From Meghimatium bilineatum (taxonomy: Eukaryota > Mollusca > Gastropoda > Stylommatophora > Philomycidae), in NCBI GenBank assembly GCA_034231615.1, contig CM067317.1, positions 46,433,876 to 46,497,875 of the forward strand: DNA of 64,000 nt, given 5' to 3'. The notes under the pieces are model-generated. The model did not search any database and was not told the origin of the DNA. It was given only the letters and a program-made list of their open reading frames with translations. Within the stretch, counting starts at the first letter, position 1; every line of letters starts with the position of its first letter. Position numbers and translations under genes: made by a program. This document shows, piece by piece, positions 1 through 11,800 of the stretch.

Positions 1-95
1 AAGAACAGACAGAATTGGAGAGATCTGACCTCTGCCCGATGCGCTAACTTCAACGCAAAAGGAAAATGAATGAAATGTGGAAGAGTGAGAAAAAA
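1..95 (+). mobile_element. LINE 3' terminus
   Basis: Bases 1-90 nearly match 24590-24655 (GGAGAGATCTGACCTCTGCC, then a GCGCTAACTTC segment and an AAAATGAATGAA tail), the 3' end of the LINE at 24060. The element extends off the left edge. Confidence 0.7.
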
Positions 96-329
96 TCCTT
101 ACCTGATGATTGCAGATATAAATATAAACTCAACAGTATTCTTTTCATCAATTTTTTACTAAACCTAGGCCCCATTCCCCTTGACAATTACTGACCCTCA
201 TCCACTTCCCCATAATTTCTGACACGACTTATTGATAGCCCCCATTTACATATATACCTTTGTGTTTTTTTGCACATATACACTATTTTGTATGTTAGTT
301 TACGTATGTGTGTACAGTTAGCATCATCA

Positions 330-856
330 ACATTAAGCACTCACTTAATCAGATTTGAAACTCATGACTCATTTAATCAGATTTGACACTCATGACTCAT
401 TTAACGGGATGTGACACTCATGACTCATTTAACATGATTTGACACTCATGACTCATTTAATCAGATTTGAAACACATGACTCATTTAATCAGATTTGACA
501 CTCATGACTCATTTAATCAGATTTGAAACTCATGACTCATTTAATCAGATTTGAAACACATGATTCATTTAACCAGATTTTACATTCATGACTCATTTAA
601 CGGGATATGACACTCATGACTCATTTAATCAGATTTGAAACTCATGACTCATTTAATCAGATTTGAAACTCATGACTCCTTTAATCAGATTTGAAACTCA
701 TGACTCATTTAATCAGATTTGAAACTCATGACTCATTTAATCAGATTTGAAACTCATGACTCATTTAATCAGATTTGAAACTCATGACTCATTTAATCAG
801 ATTTGAAACTCATGACTCATTTAATCAGATTTGAAACTCATGACATTTAATCAGAT
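330..856. repeat. 28-bp satellite, about 19 units, each with an AP-1-like heptamer
   Basis: Tandem array of a 28-bp unit of the type CATGACTCATTT plus AATCAGATTTGAAACT. Units differ by a few substitutions (ATTTGACACT, AACGGGATGTGAC), and the right half is almost homogeneous. Every intact unit contains TGACTCA. Confidence 0.95.
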
Positions 857-954
857 ACCAAAGATAGTAATTGATAATTTTGAACTAGAGGGCGCAACAA
901 ATCTCTAGTATTTGGGCACAAACATAAATAGCTCAGGAGCAGCATAGACAAACT

Positions 955-2330
955 ATATATGATCAGAACATACATATTTTCAGAGTAATATACGGTTGTG
1001 AGACATGGACATTAACCTTTAGGCCCCTATGGTCACAACATTGCGCCTTGCGTGTGCGTCCCACCTTGCCTGTGGTCGCAATCATACGTCATACGATATC
1101 GCTCCATTCCCGAGTACGGAACTTCACGAAGTTAAAGCTTATATGGCGTAGAATTCCCATCACACGAAGCTAGGAATACGTCACAGTTTAAAGGTCAAAT
1201 TCCTTTACTCATTACCATTGTAAGAGAGAGAAAGTAGGTTGAATTTGTCAACGCATTTCTAGAGCGACTTTAGCCATTTTCTGCCATATTTTACTATCAA
1301 ATTGAGTACCACGTGGCATGGGTAAGTGATCGTGACTACATGTTCTAATTGTTGTTTTTTGTGTTTAATATGTTGTTATTTGATAAGAATGTGTGTGTAT
1401 CCATTCAAAAACACAAAAATAATATGTATCAAGGGTGCCACGTGTGTGCATGGACAATAATTACGTTGCGTGTCGGGCTAGACCTAGTGTTGACCGGACA
1501 GACGTTATATGCGATTTCTTCAAGTTTTATTAGTTTTTTTATTCCATATTATATTAGTTTGGATATAAAACAATATATATACATTAATTATAGGTATTTG
1601 TGGATTTTATCAATGTTGCCACACATTGCTCATGTATTAGGTTCGTCACGAAGATATATTTGCGATTTTGAAAATGGCGTTATGCGTTTTTCGCCCGAAT
1701 TTTCAACTTCACAACTTGCTCACAACTGTCATATCACACATACAACAACAACAAAAACACAATAATATTCACTATTCACTCCTTTATTTAGATGTGCAAA
1801 AATTATTTTGATATCTTTTAAAACAAAAAGTTATCACGTTTTCAAAACACCCACCATCAATAAAGCAAATTTTCCAAAAAATAAGTCAGGCCCTGGGGGA
1901 AGTTTTGTTAATTTTAAGCCAGGGCTCTAAAGGTTAAATAAAACAATAGCAAAGAGAATTGCTGCTTTTGAAATGAAATGCTACAGAATAATTTTACATA
2001 TATACCATGGAAAGCTAATAAGACAAATCAAGAAGTGCCAATATCAATAAAGATAGAAGGCTGGTTCTTTAACATCATAACAAGAAAACTGAGTTTTTTT
2101 ATCATATAAAGAGATATAACAGCACAAGATAGATTAATAGCTGAAGATTAATAGTTAACGGCAACAGGGGGAGAGGGCGCCCAAGATGACGATGATGCAG
2201 TGATATATCAGATTGTTTAAACATGTTTAAGCTGTGGCAGGTCAACTCGCCCAGAATCGTGGAGTGTTCAGAGAATCCATAAGGAATTCCATGTTCTGGA
2301 AAGAATATGTCACATGATGATGACTATCCT
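955..2330 (+). mobile_element. RTE-like LINE 3' part, split by a piggyBac-like element
   Basis: Upstream of 1012 the frame reads IYGCETWTL. Downstream of 1934 it continues NKTIAKRIAAFEMKCYR, the same order as in the LINE at 34230-35258 (YGCETWTLSKTAAKKINAF). Removing 1016-1933 and one TTAA restores the reading frame exactly. Further on the copy is decayed with stops, ending near FHVLERICHMMM-type sequence and ATGATGATG repeats. Confidence 0.85.
1016..1933. mobile_element. piggyBac-like non-autonomous element (TTAA-flanked), 918 bp
   Basis: Flanked by TTAA at 1012-1015 and 1934-1937. The termini are inverted: CCTTTAGGCCCCTATGG at the left, CCTTTAGAGCCCTGGC read inward from the right. It interrupts a LINE reading frame precisely. 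It contains a 138-codon frame (1349-1765) with no recognisable transposase motif, so I treat it as a MITE. Ends resemble those at 27168-27956. Confidence 0.8.
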
Positions 2331-2682
2331 TTCCAATGATATTCATACCATTGATCCAATTATTAGGGCCTATAGTAAAACACTGATCATATTAAAACAA
2401 AACATGTGATGAAATTTTTCTATTACTCAAAATTAACTTGGTCCAAACCTAAAAAAAAATGAAGTCCCGAAAGAGTTGTCAATAACATAGTTACCATCAC
2501 ACGAACAGTGTTACCATCAAATTTCCTGTGTATCCATCATATTAACAGTTTTGCCACCACATTAACAGTATCACCACCACATTAACAATGTTACATCACA
2601 TTAACAGAAATGATGTTAATATGAAACATAACATTAAACTATATTTCTACAAGCAATAATTTTCTCTAAGAAAATATCTTAC

Positions 2683-2865
2683 TTCAAACTCTGGAATGTT
2701 TTTTTCATAATTGTTTACTTGAATAAATGCCGGTGTCTCTACATTCTGGGCCCCTTCATGCCATTCTTTAACTTCTGCTTTCATTTCAACCTGCTCTGCT
2801 GGGGTACTTTTGACATGATTTCGTAAAAAGTGCTTCTTTCGTGGTACATTTGTTTTCTTGGGAAA
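2683..2865 (-). CDS. NEK4-like kinase exon 9 (tail region)
   Basis: 61 codons, phase 0 to 0, acceptor ACATGTAG and donor GAA|GTAAG. It encodes a basic start ([20 protein letters not shown]) and then an acidic part with [16 protein letters not shown]. It ends with a good donor, so the gene continues leftward. I could not find the next exon between 1 and 2682, which is filled by a satellite, a LINE and a MITE. Confidence 0.72.
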
Positions 2866-5800
2866 CTACATGTAAATTAAAGGAAAGGTATCACTGATGG
2901 TGAATGTGTTAGAATGTTACATGTTATATTTGTTAAAACTCCTTATCTGCGGGGGTATCTTTAAGGATACGATTAGGGATTGCCACTATTTTGCTGAGAT
3001 CTTATTTTCCCAGGGAAACAATTCATCTGGATGCTTTATTATAAGCTTCCAGATAAATGTTTTCCTTGTAGGCTAAGAAACGGAGGGTCTCCACAAAATA
3101 TTGGTGACTTTTCATCATACCTTTAAGAATACCTCCGCAGCTAAGGGGTTAATGGTTAATACTGCCAATAATAATAGCATAAAATCAATGTATTTGTGCA
3201 TGATAGAATTCATGCATTAGCGGGTCACAAGAACCACTGTTAACAATCGTGAAACTTTGTAAACTCTGGTAGTACGGACATGCGATGAGACATTTCTTAA
3301 TGACAAGAGATCTTGTGAATGGTACACTTTTTTTAAACAGTGCCTTCTGAATGGTACTACATTTTTATAGTGTCTTCTTTGTGGTACTTCTTGTTTATGC
3401 AATGCCTTCTTGTTTATGCACTGCTTTCTTGTTTATGCAGTGCCTTCTGGAAAGTACTAATCTTTTATAGTGCCTTCTGGACAATACTACTTTTTATACA
3501 GTGTCTTCTGAGCGGCATTACATATTTATACAGTCTTCTTGATTGCACTAGTGTCTTCTGGATGATACTACACTTTCTAGTGTCTTCAGGATAGTAGGCC
3601 TACTACTTTTTTATACAACACCTGGATAGTACTACTTTCTAAATAAGATATATTAATGTCTGACCTCTGTGACAGCTTTTGGAACTAGAGTTTCCTGTAT
3701 GTCTGCACTTGATAGTGATTCAACATGCTCTTCATGTTTAACATTTTCTGTAACTACTTCCGGGTCATGTGATGGAACAGCTAACTGTCGTACACTGGAA
3801 GACTTGACAGCCAAATTATCTGCAGCCTAAGAAATTAGACAGAGATTAATACACTTACTCAATACAATACCAGATTCATACAAGTACAGCATAAACAAAT
3901 ATACATCATACAAGTACAGCATATAGAAATATTAGTTTTATTAATTTTGCAATATTCCTTTAGACTTACGTAAAACATAGGTTTATATAATCGCTTCAAT
4001 CAGACATGACAGACTATAACTAAAACTAGTGGGTAATGATGCGCACACAAGAAAACATACAAATTACAATACACAAATCATATTCAATGTTTCAACCAAA
4101 AGGTCTTTATCAAGATACACACAAAATTCAAAAGACAATGAATGGAAAAATTATCACAACAAACAAACGTACCCAACGGAAATATGGAAATGAGATGCCG
4201 GAAGGTCAGAAAGTACATAAAAAACGTAAATATATGTGCAAACGAAACGAACAAAAAGATGAGTAAATACGGAACAAAAATAATAAAGACAAAGTCCACA
4301 CCAACCTAGTACTGGGTTGGTGTGGACTTTGTCTTTATTCTTTTTGTTCAGTCATTTACTTATCTTTTTCTTACTATTTGTCGTGTCTGATTGAAGCGAT
4401 TATATAAACCTGTATTTTACGTAAGTCTAATTGATGTTACGTTTCATGCAGTTAGATTGTATTGATTGTCAATATTCCTTTAGAACTCCAAATTAAAATT
4501 ACGTAACTTTCCCTCAGGGCATGGCTTCTTTTTTGACAATTTGCATTATTTTTGGTGAGTGTTTGAGAAAAACACAATAACTTTTTTGTTTTTATAGATT
4601 TTAAAATATCTTTTGTACATGTAAATAAAGAAGTGAATAATGCATATAATGTTTTTTTTGGTGTTGTTGTTTGTGTTAGGTTTTGTTTGAGAACCTCAGG
4701 AATTAGAGCAACAAGCTCTTACTTCCTATGTGCAATGGGGAAGTTACTGAGATTTCTTTTATACACAGGAGACTTCACCTTTCACCAGATGAGCTGATAG
4801 TTTGCTTGTGTCACCCATTGTTTGTCTATCCACTGACGAGGCGCTTTGCAGCCACCGAACTGTTCCTCATGTAGGAAGACCATTCTATTACCACCCTTTA
4901 TGTTCCAGACCTAATTTCTTCCATATGAGCCGTGTTGGGTAATGGCAACAGTTAAATTGGACTCAGTTTTGATACACCTTCTTAGACGAGGTGCCTCTGT
5001 GCCAAACAGTGGTCTGGGATTTGACCTGTGCTTTTATCACGCACTCGCCTCATCCGCTTGAGATGACCTTCCAATCCATCGCCAGGCATGGTCTGTGTAT
5101 TTTGACTCTTCGCCATTGCATATATTACCCAAAGAGGTAGGTAAAATATGAATCTCGGATGAGGAGGTTCACAGTGGGCCCTTGGGTACTGCAACCCAAT
5201 TCTCTCTGTATGAGCTGCATTTAGCAACGGCAGAGTTGAGCTAAGTTTGCAGTGTCATTAGAGACTTGCGCTCCCCTCTATGTTGCCCGCAGTTTCCAGA
5301 TTCTGAGTCTCAACACTGCTTAGGTCAGACATTTAAACAACATTTATTAAATGCTAATTGTTAAAACAGAGACAGAACAATGTATGCTTCAAATAATAGC
5401 TTATACAAGTAAATTCAAGTAGGAAGCAAGAGGATAAATTAAATTAACATTGTACTGTCTCTATGTTATTTATGTTTCATCTTCGGTGCCTACGAAACCT
5501 CATGGGAGTACGTTGGTAGGATCGTGTACCAGATATGGAAATTCTTCAGAAGTCCTGTATGCAAAGCATCCATGCAATGCTGACTAGTTTCCAACTCCGC
5601 TGGACTGGCCACATCATCCGTATGCTAGACAAGCGCCTTCTAAAGAGATTATTCTATGGGGAGCTGTGCGAAGGTAAACGTTCAAGTGGAGGGCAGAAAA
5701 AGCGCTTCAAGGATCACCTAAAAAGCTCTCTCAAGCACTGAAGCATCGATCCTAGCTTCTGGTAGACTACAGCACTTGATCGCTCAGCCTGGCACACCCA

Positions 5801-8800
5801 GATCACTGCTGGCATCACGAAATTTAAAAAAGAAAGAACACTGCGGGCAATCCACAAGCACAAGAAGCGAAAGGACAAATCCGAAAATTCTTCTATCCCG
5901 AACCTTCAGCACTCCTGCATGCACTGCAATAGAACTTTCCATGCACGAATCATACTCATCGGGCATCTACGACTCACAAACCAAATTAGTTAATTACCAA
6001 TTTTAATATATTTTTTTTTCATCGCATTTAATGTTTTTATGCCATGCTCATCTTCACTTGCGAAGGAGAAACATCATATTTACAAGAAGACCTATTGGCC
6101 CTTGTAGTACAAATATGGATGTTATATATTTGTGTTACTAAGGATACTTCTAAGCTTTTATGGGATGTTCGTTGTTGCTGTAATAGTCCTTGTCTCGATT
6201 GGTCCGTTCTCAGTGACTTGAGAATATAGTTTGAATGTCTTTACAAAATTGCATCTTTTTTTGGAGATGTGGTTAGACAAGTATAGAAAAATATATTTAC
6301 TCGAGTTGCCAGGCGATTTGGTGCAGTTAGAAAGGACCTGGTTAAATTCCTTTTAGTCTCAAGAATTTGTAATTTAATTAATCCTCTTGCTTCCTACTTG
6401 AATTTACTGATGTTCTCATTGCACATTTTGTCGAGTCTAGTGACTCCAATAGCCTTCCTTATATCTTTCTCTTATGTGCAGATATCATTTGTCAAGTCTG
6501 GCATTGGTAGCATAGACTGGTAGTATAACATGGACTGAACAAACAGAACATAACCCTATCCTAAGTCTGGCATTGGTAGCATAGACTAGTAGTATAACAT
6601 GGACTGAACAAACAGAACATAAGCCTATCCTAAGTCTGGCATTGGTATCATAGACTGGTAGTATAACATGGACTGAACAAACAGAACATAACCCTATCCT
6701 AAGTCTGGCATTGGTAGCATAGACTAGTAGTATAACATGGACTGAACAAACAGAACATAACCCTATCCTAAGTCTGGCATTGGTAGCATAGACTAGTAGT
6801 ATAACATGGACTGAACAAACAGAACATAACCCTATCCTAAGTCTGGCATTGGTAGCATAGACTGGTAGTATAACATGGACTGAACAAACAGAACATAACC
6901 CTATCCTAAGTCTGGCATTGGTAGCATAGACTAGTAGTATAACATGGACTGAACAAACAGAACATAACCCTATCCTAAGTCTGGCATTGGTAGCATAGAC
7001 TAGTAGTATAACATGGACTGAACAAACAGAACATAACCCCATCCTAAGTCTGGCATTGGTAGCATAGACTAGTAGTATAACATGGACTGAACAAACAGAA
7101 CATAACCCCATCCTAAGTCTGGCATTGGTAGCATAGACTAGTAGTATAACATGGACTGAACAAACAGAACATAACCCTATCCTAAGTCTGGCATTGGTAG
7201 CATAGACTGGTAGTATAACATGGACTGAACAAACAGAACATAACCCTATCCTAAGTCTGGCATTGGTAGCATAGACTGGTAGTATAACATGGACTGAACA
7301 AACAGAACATAACCCTATCCTAAGTCTGGCATTGGTAGCATAGACTGGTAGTATAACATGGACTGAACAAACAGAACATAACCCTATCCTAAGTCTGGCA
7401 TTGGTAGCATAGACTAGTAGTATAACATGGACTGAACAAACAGAACATAACCCTATCCTAAGACCTCCATCTCCTCCAATCTCTAGGATCATCCTGTCTT
7501 TTCTGATGTGCAGTCATGGTTATTAAAACTCCGCTACACTTAGCCATTTTGTTTTTTCTGGCGACACGGTCTGCCAGAGACAGAATTTCATTGATGGCAT
7601 GTCAACAGTGCACACTATTTCAAACTTGGAAAGAACTTGTGCATAATATGTAACTTCGTCGACATTTCATAAACTGGCGAAAATTGCGTTTAGGAAATTG
7701 ACTAAATATTTGTACTCCCTCTTTGAGTATCTCACTTCTTCTCAGGACATCACACACTGAGAGTTAGTCTTCTGGACATCAATAATGCTCTGGAGAAAGA
7801 GTTAGTCTTCTGGACATCAATAATGCTCTGGAGAAAGAGTTAGTCTTCTGGACATCAATAATGCTCTGGAGAAAGAGTTAGTCTTCTGGACATCAATAAT
7901 GCTCTGGAGAAAGAGTTAGTCTTCTGGACATCAATAATGCTCTGGAGAAACCTTCCCATGGAATAAAAGATTACAGAAGCTCTATTGCTCAGAATTCCTG
8001 GGAATCTAAATAATTAGTATTAACATGGATTATAACTAAGTCATATCTGCATCTTTTGGCCAGACACATCCTACAGCTAGTTTTTTTAATCCCTTTGACC
8101 TATGGGATGAAAAAGTTAACTCCATCCCTAAATCTCCCTAGGTGCCTCTTATGACATGCATGGCAGGTCAGTGTTGCTTTAATTCTAAGACATTAAGCTG
8201 CAATCTATTTCATGGCCAAATTTGAAGCAGTTACATCAACTTGCTGGTGTGAACAGACTATAATGGAAAGTAACTGCATTTTGCAACATTTCTATTGCAC
8301 ATGTTCTAGAGAAAAAAAATACAAATTGATGTTACATACTTTTAGTTTCTGGAGATGGATACTGTTGGTTGCTTGATCAGAATCTATAATTTCAGGTAAT
8401 GGTGGTAAGGAGTCCTTATGGGAACTGACTGCAGATGATGGCCTAGATACTGGTAATGGGACCTGTTTGCTTGAAGGCTGACTTGCCTGTCGACTACTGC
8501 AAAATTATGAATATACAAAATTACTGAAATGTTTGTCACCAAATAAATCTCACAAATGTTAATAAGCATTATTTAACTTTGTTAAGCAAACACTGGAACA
8601 TCTTCATTATTAAGTAGAAAACAGTCTCGTAGCACATAGGACATTTCCGTAAGTGCTACACCCTCTATTCTGCCATCAAAAAGTACGCAGATAGAAAGTT
8701 TCAGTCAGATGTTGATGATATGATTTTCAGATCTTTCCAGAGAGGACACACATTCTCCCCAAATCCTTTGTCAATCCCATTAGTCATTCTTTGTATGTAT

Positions 8801-11800
8801 ATTCTGATGAAGACAGATGTGTCATGCCATTGGCACATATAAAGCCATGACACAATGCATTTCCATTCTATGGACTACATCCTGCTAATAGGACCATTTT
8901 TTTGCTATTAGAGAGATCCAGTGAGAGTTTGAGAATGAATGCAGAAGAAGAAGAAGAAATATGTATATGTTATCACCTCCAGCATCATCTTCTACACTCT
9001 GCAGCATTCCTATAACTGCCCATATTATATCAGATCTATCTCTCTCCAGTACTGTGCCATCAACCACAGCAATACCTACACATGGGATGAATTGGACACT
9101 GAGAAAAATGTCCAACAACATTACTAGACAATAGACTGGAACTCATAGGAAAAAGAGAGTTAGGAGACCGTGAACACTTTGAAAAGAACAATGCAGAAAG
9201 TGACTATATTAATTGAGATCTCATGGACCCAGTTGAAGGAGACAGCACAGCACAGAAGCTGTTGGAGAGCAACCGTTGCAGCCCCATGTTCCACGGGAAC
9301 TGAAAGGAAATAAGAAGATAATTTCTCAAATTATCACAATAAAAAATAGCAAGACCAAAAACTGTATCATTCACATCATGGTAACAATTAGTCTACATTG
9401 CACTATTCTCTCTTTAACTGTATCATTCACATAATGCTAACAATTAGTCTACATTGCATAACTATTCTCTCTTTAACTGTATCATTCACATCATGGTAAC
9501 AATTAGTCTATATTGCATAACTATTCTCTCTTTAACTGTATCATTCACATCATGGTAACAATTAGTCTATATTGCATAACTATTATCTAAGGTTGATATG
9601 TAAGTATTTTGACACTCTTCGCACACAAGAAATGTTCAGAGAAGCTAAAATCTCCACTTCAGTAAATCTCTCAGGGCATAACAGCAGATGATTCTCTTGG
9701 ACATGATAGTCCATTGATCAGGTTTTTTTAAGTCTATCAATGTACAGCACACTATTGTCTTTTCCCAGGTGGTTTGTCATCCACTCTTGCTGTTACGCGC
9801 AGGGGTGATTGGAGCTCGAGCTTGCATTCTAAAGCCAGACGTGTGGCCTCGGTTGTGCTATGACCGTGTCTGTTCAGGATGTCCCTGACGTTTTCTATCC
9901 ATCTTTTCCGTGGTCTTCCTCTGGCTTTGTACCCTGATCTCATTTGGTTATATGCTTGTACGGGCAACTTTTCGTGATGCATTCTCATAATGTGGCCAAA
10001 CCACTTGATCTGTTCTCTCTCTATGTAATCTGTACAAGATATTATACCTATTCTTTCCCTGATATATTCATTTCATAATCTAATAATCTAGTGACCTCAG
10101 CAGCTATCCTCAAGCATTTCATCTCACATGTCACTTTCTTTCTGTAATGTGAAGATGAGAGAGACCAGGTTTGGCACTGGTAACACAGTGTTGGTAGGAA
10201 TATACTGTAGATCTTTGTCTCTTAGCTTCCATCTCGATCTTGGGGTGAAGAAGTAATGGTGAACAAATATGGAGAACACCTAACAGGCCTATGTAAGAAT
10301 AACCCTAGAGTATAAGTAAGAATATGTAAGAATAACCCTAGAGTATAAGTAAGAATATGTAATAATAACCCTAGAGTATAAGTATCTAGAGTAACCCTTA
10401 AAAAGTATCAACACAATGAGAATGAGAAACAAAAGCTGTAACCCAACTGCAATAATAAACAGCAGAGATGGAATACCTCTACTTAATGGAAATACAGCGC
10501 ACACGGAGATGAAAATGACTATAAAGTGAACCAGTCGACAATCTCAGTTTTATTAATAAATCAATCACTCACTTTCTCTTCGTGTCTTCTAAGAATATTG
10601 CGATGTTTTTCTTAATATATGGGTCACGAAGAATACGGTTGACACTTGGACGTTTCTCTGGGTCTTGGTGGAGCATACTTCGCATCAGGATTAACAACTC
10701 AGAGCTATACTGACAAGGCATTGGTGGCATCTGCGACAGAACAATACAACAAATGATACATGGTGACATCTCGGACAGAGTAATACATGAAATGTGATTT
10801 ATGGTGGCATCTGGGACAGAACAATACAAGAAATGTGATTTATGGTGGCATCTGGGACAGAACAATACAAGAAATGTGTTATATGGTGGCATCTGGGACA
10901 GAACAATACAAGAAATGTGTTATATGGTGGCATCTGGGACAGAACAATACAAGAAATGTGTTATATGGTGGCATTTAGGACAGACAGAGCAATACAAGAA
11001 ATATGATATATGGTGGCATCTGGGACTAAATCTTTTGAGATCTCATGGACACAGTTGAAAAATACAGCACAGAAAAACAATACAAGCAATGATAAATGGT
11101 GGCATCTGGGACAGAACAATACAAGAAATAATATATGGTGGTATTCTGGAACAGGACAGTACAAGCAATGATACAAGAGGTAACAAACATCCCAAGTGTA
11201 TAGTTTTTATAGACTTGTACAGAGTGGAAAAAATAGGGCCAATGACTTCCTTCCAGACATGTCATAGAGGCAACTAAGGAAAGTTGAGAGATGTGCTGAC
11301 AACTTGTCACATGTAAACCAAATTATCATTATACTTTACACTGCATATCTTCATGCCGAAATCGGATGTGCTAGGCCTACAAGGCGCATAACGGTGGCAC
11401 AACGTAATCACGCTCATGGCGGAAATCGCACGGATATCCGTGATGGTTACAATGGAGCGAACGAAAAACAAACAAACAAACTGCATATCTTGTCTGGATG
11501 TCTTACTTTTGTCTTCATTATGTCTTGTCTTGATGTCTTACATTTGTCTTCATTATGTCTTGTCTTGATGTCTTACTTTTGTCTTCTATTAAATGATCCC
11601 CATGGATGATGAAGAGATGCTGGTCAGTGGACACTGCACCTTTTCCCTTTTGTGACAGACTCCTAGATGATGTGGAATGCTAGGTGCACCATCACTACAG
11701 ATGGGTCAACAGATCTGACAAAAGAATAATGAGTTAGATGGTCCAGAAGTGTATGCTATGCTCCTGGCAAGATGCAATGATACTGCCACAAAGAAGATCT

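Noticed and set aside
60..190. Kinase exon 10 ending at a GTAAGG donor near 114 (minus strand)
   Set aside because: The donor is good, but the phase does not fit exon 9 (stop in phase 0) and the adjoining sequence is a LINE end; left uncalled.
1349..1765. 138-codon frame inside the TTAA-flanked element as a transposase
   Set aside because: No piggyBac DDD motifs or similarity seen; the composition looks non-coding.
6485..7492. 335-codon minus-strand frame as a real gene
   Set aside because: It consists only of 69-bp repeat units; the openness follows from a period divisible by 3, and no splice or start evidence exists.
11304..11609. 101-codon frame with [14 protein letters not shown], also seen at 29242
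   Set aside because: The shared part is the non-coding 3' end of retroposon E5, and the frame is not conserved in the copy at 42.1 kb.
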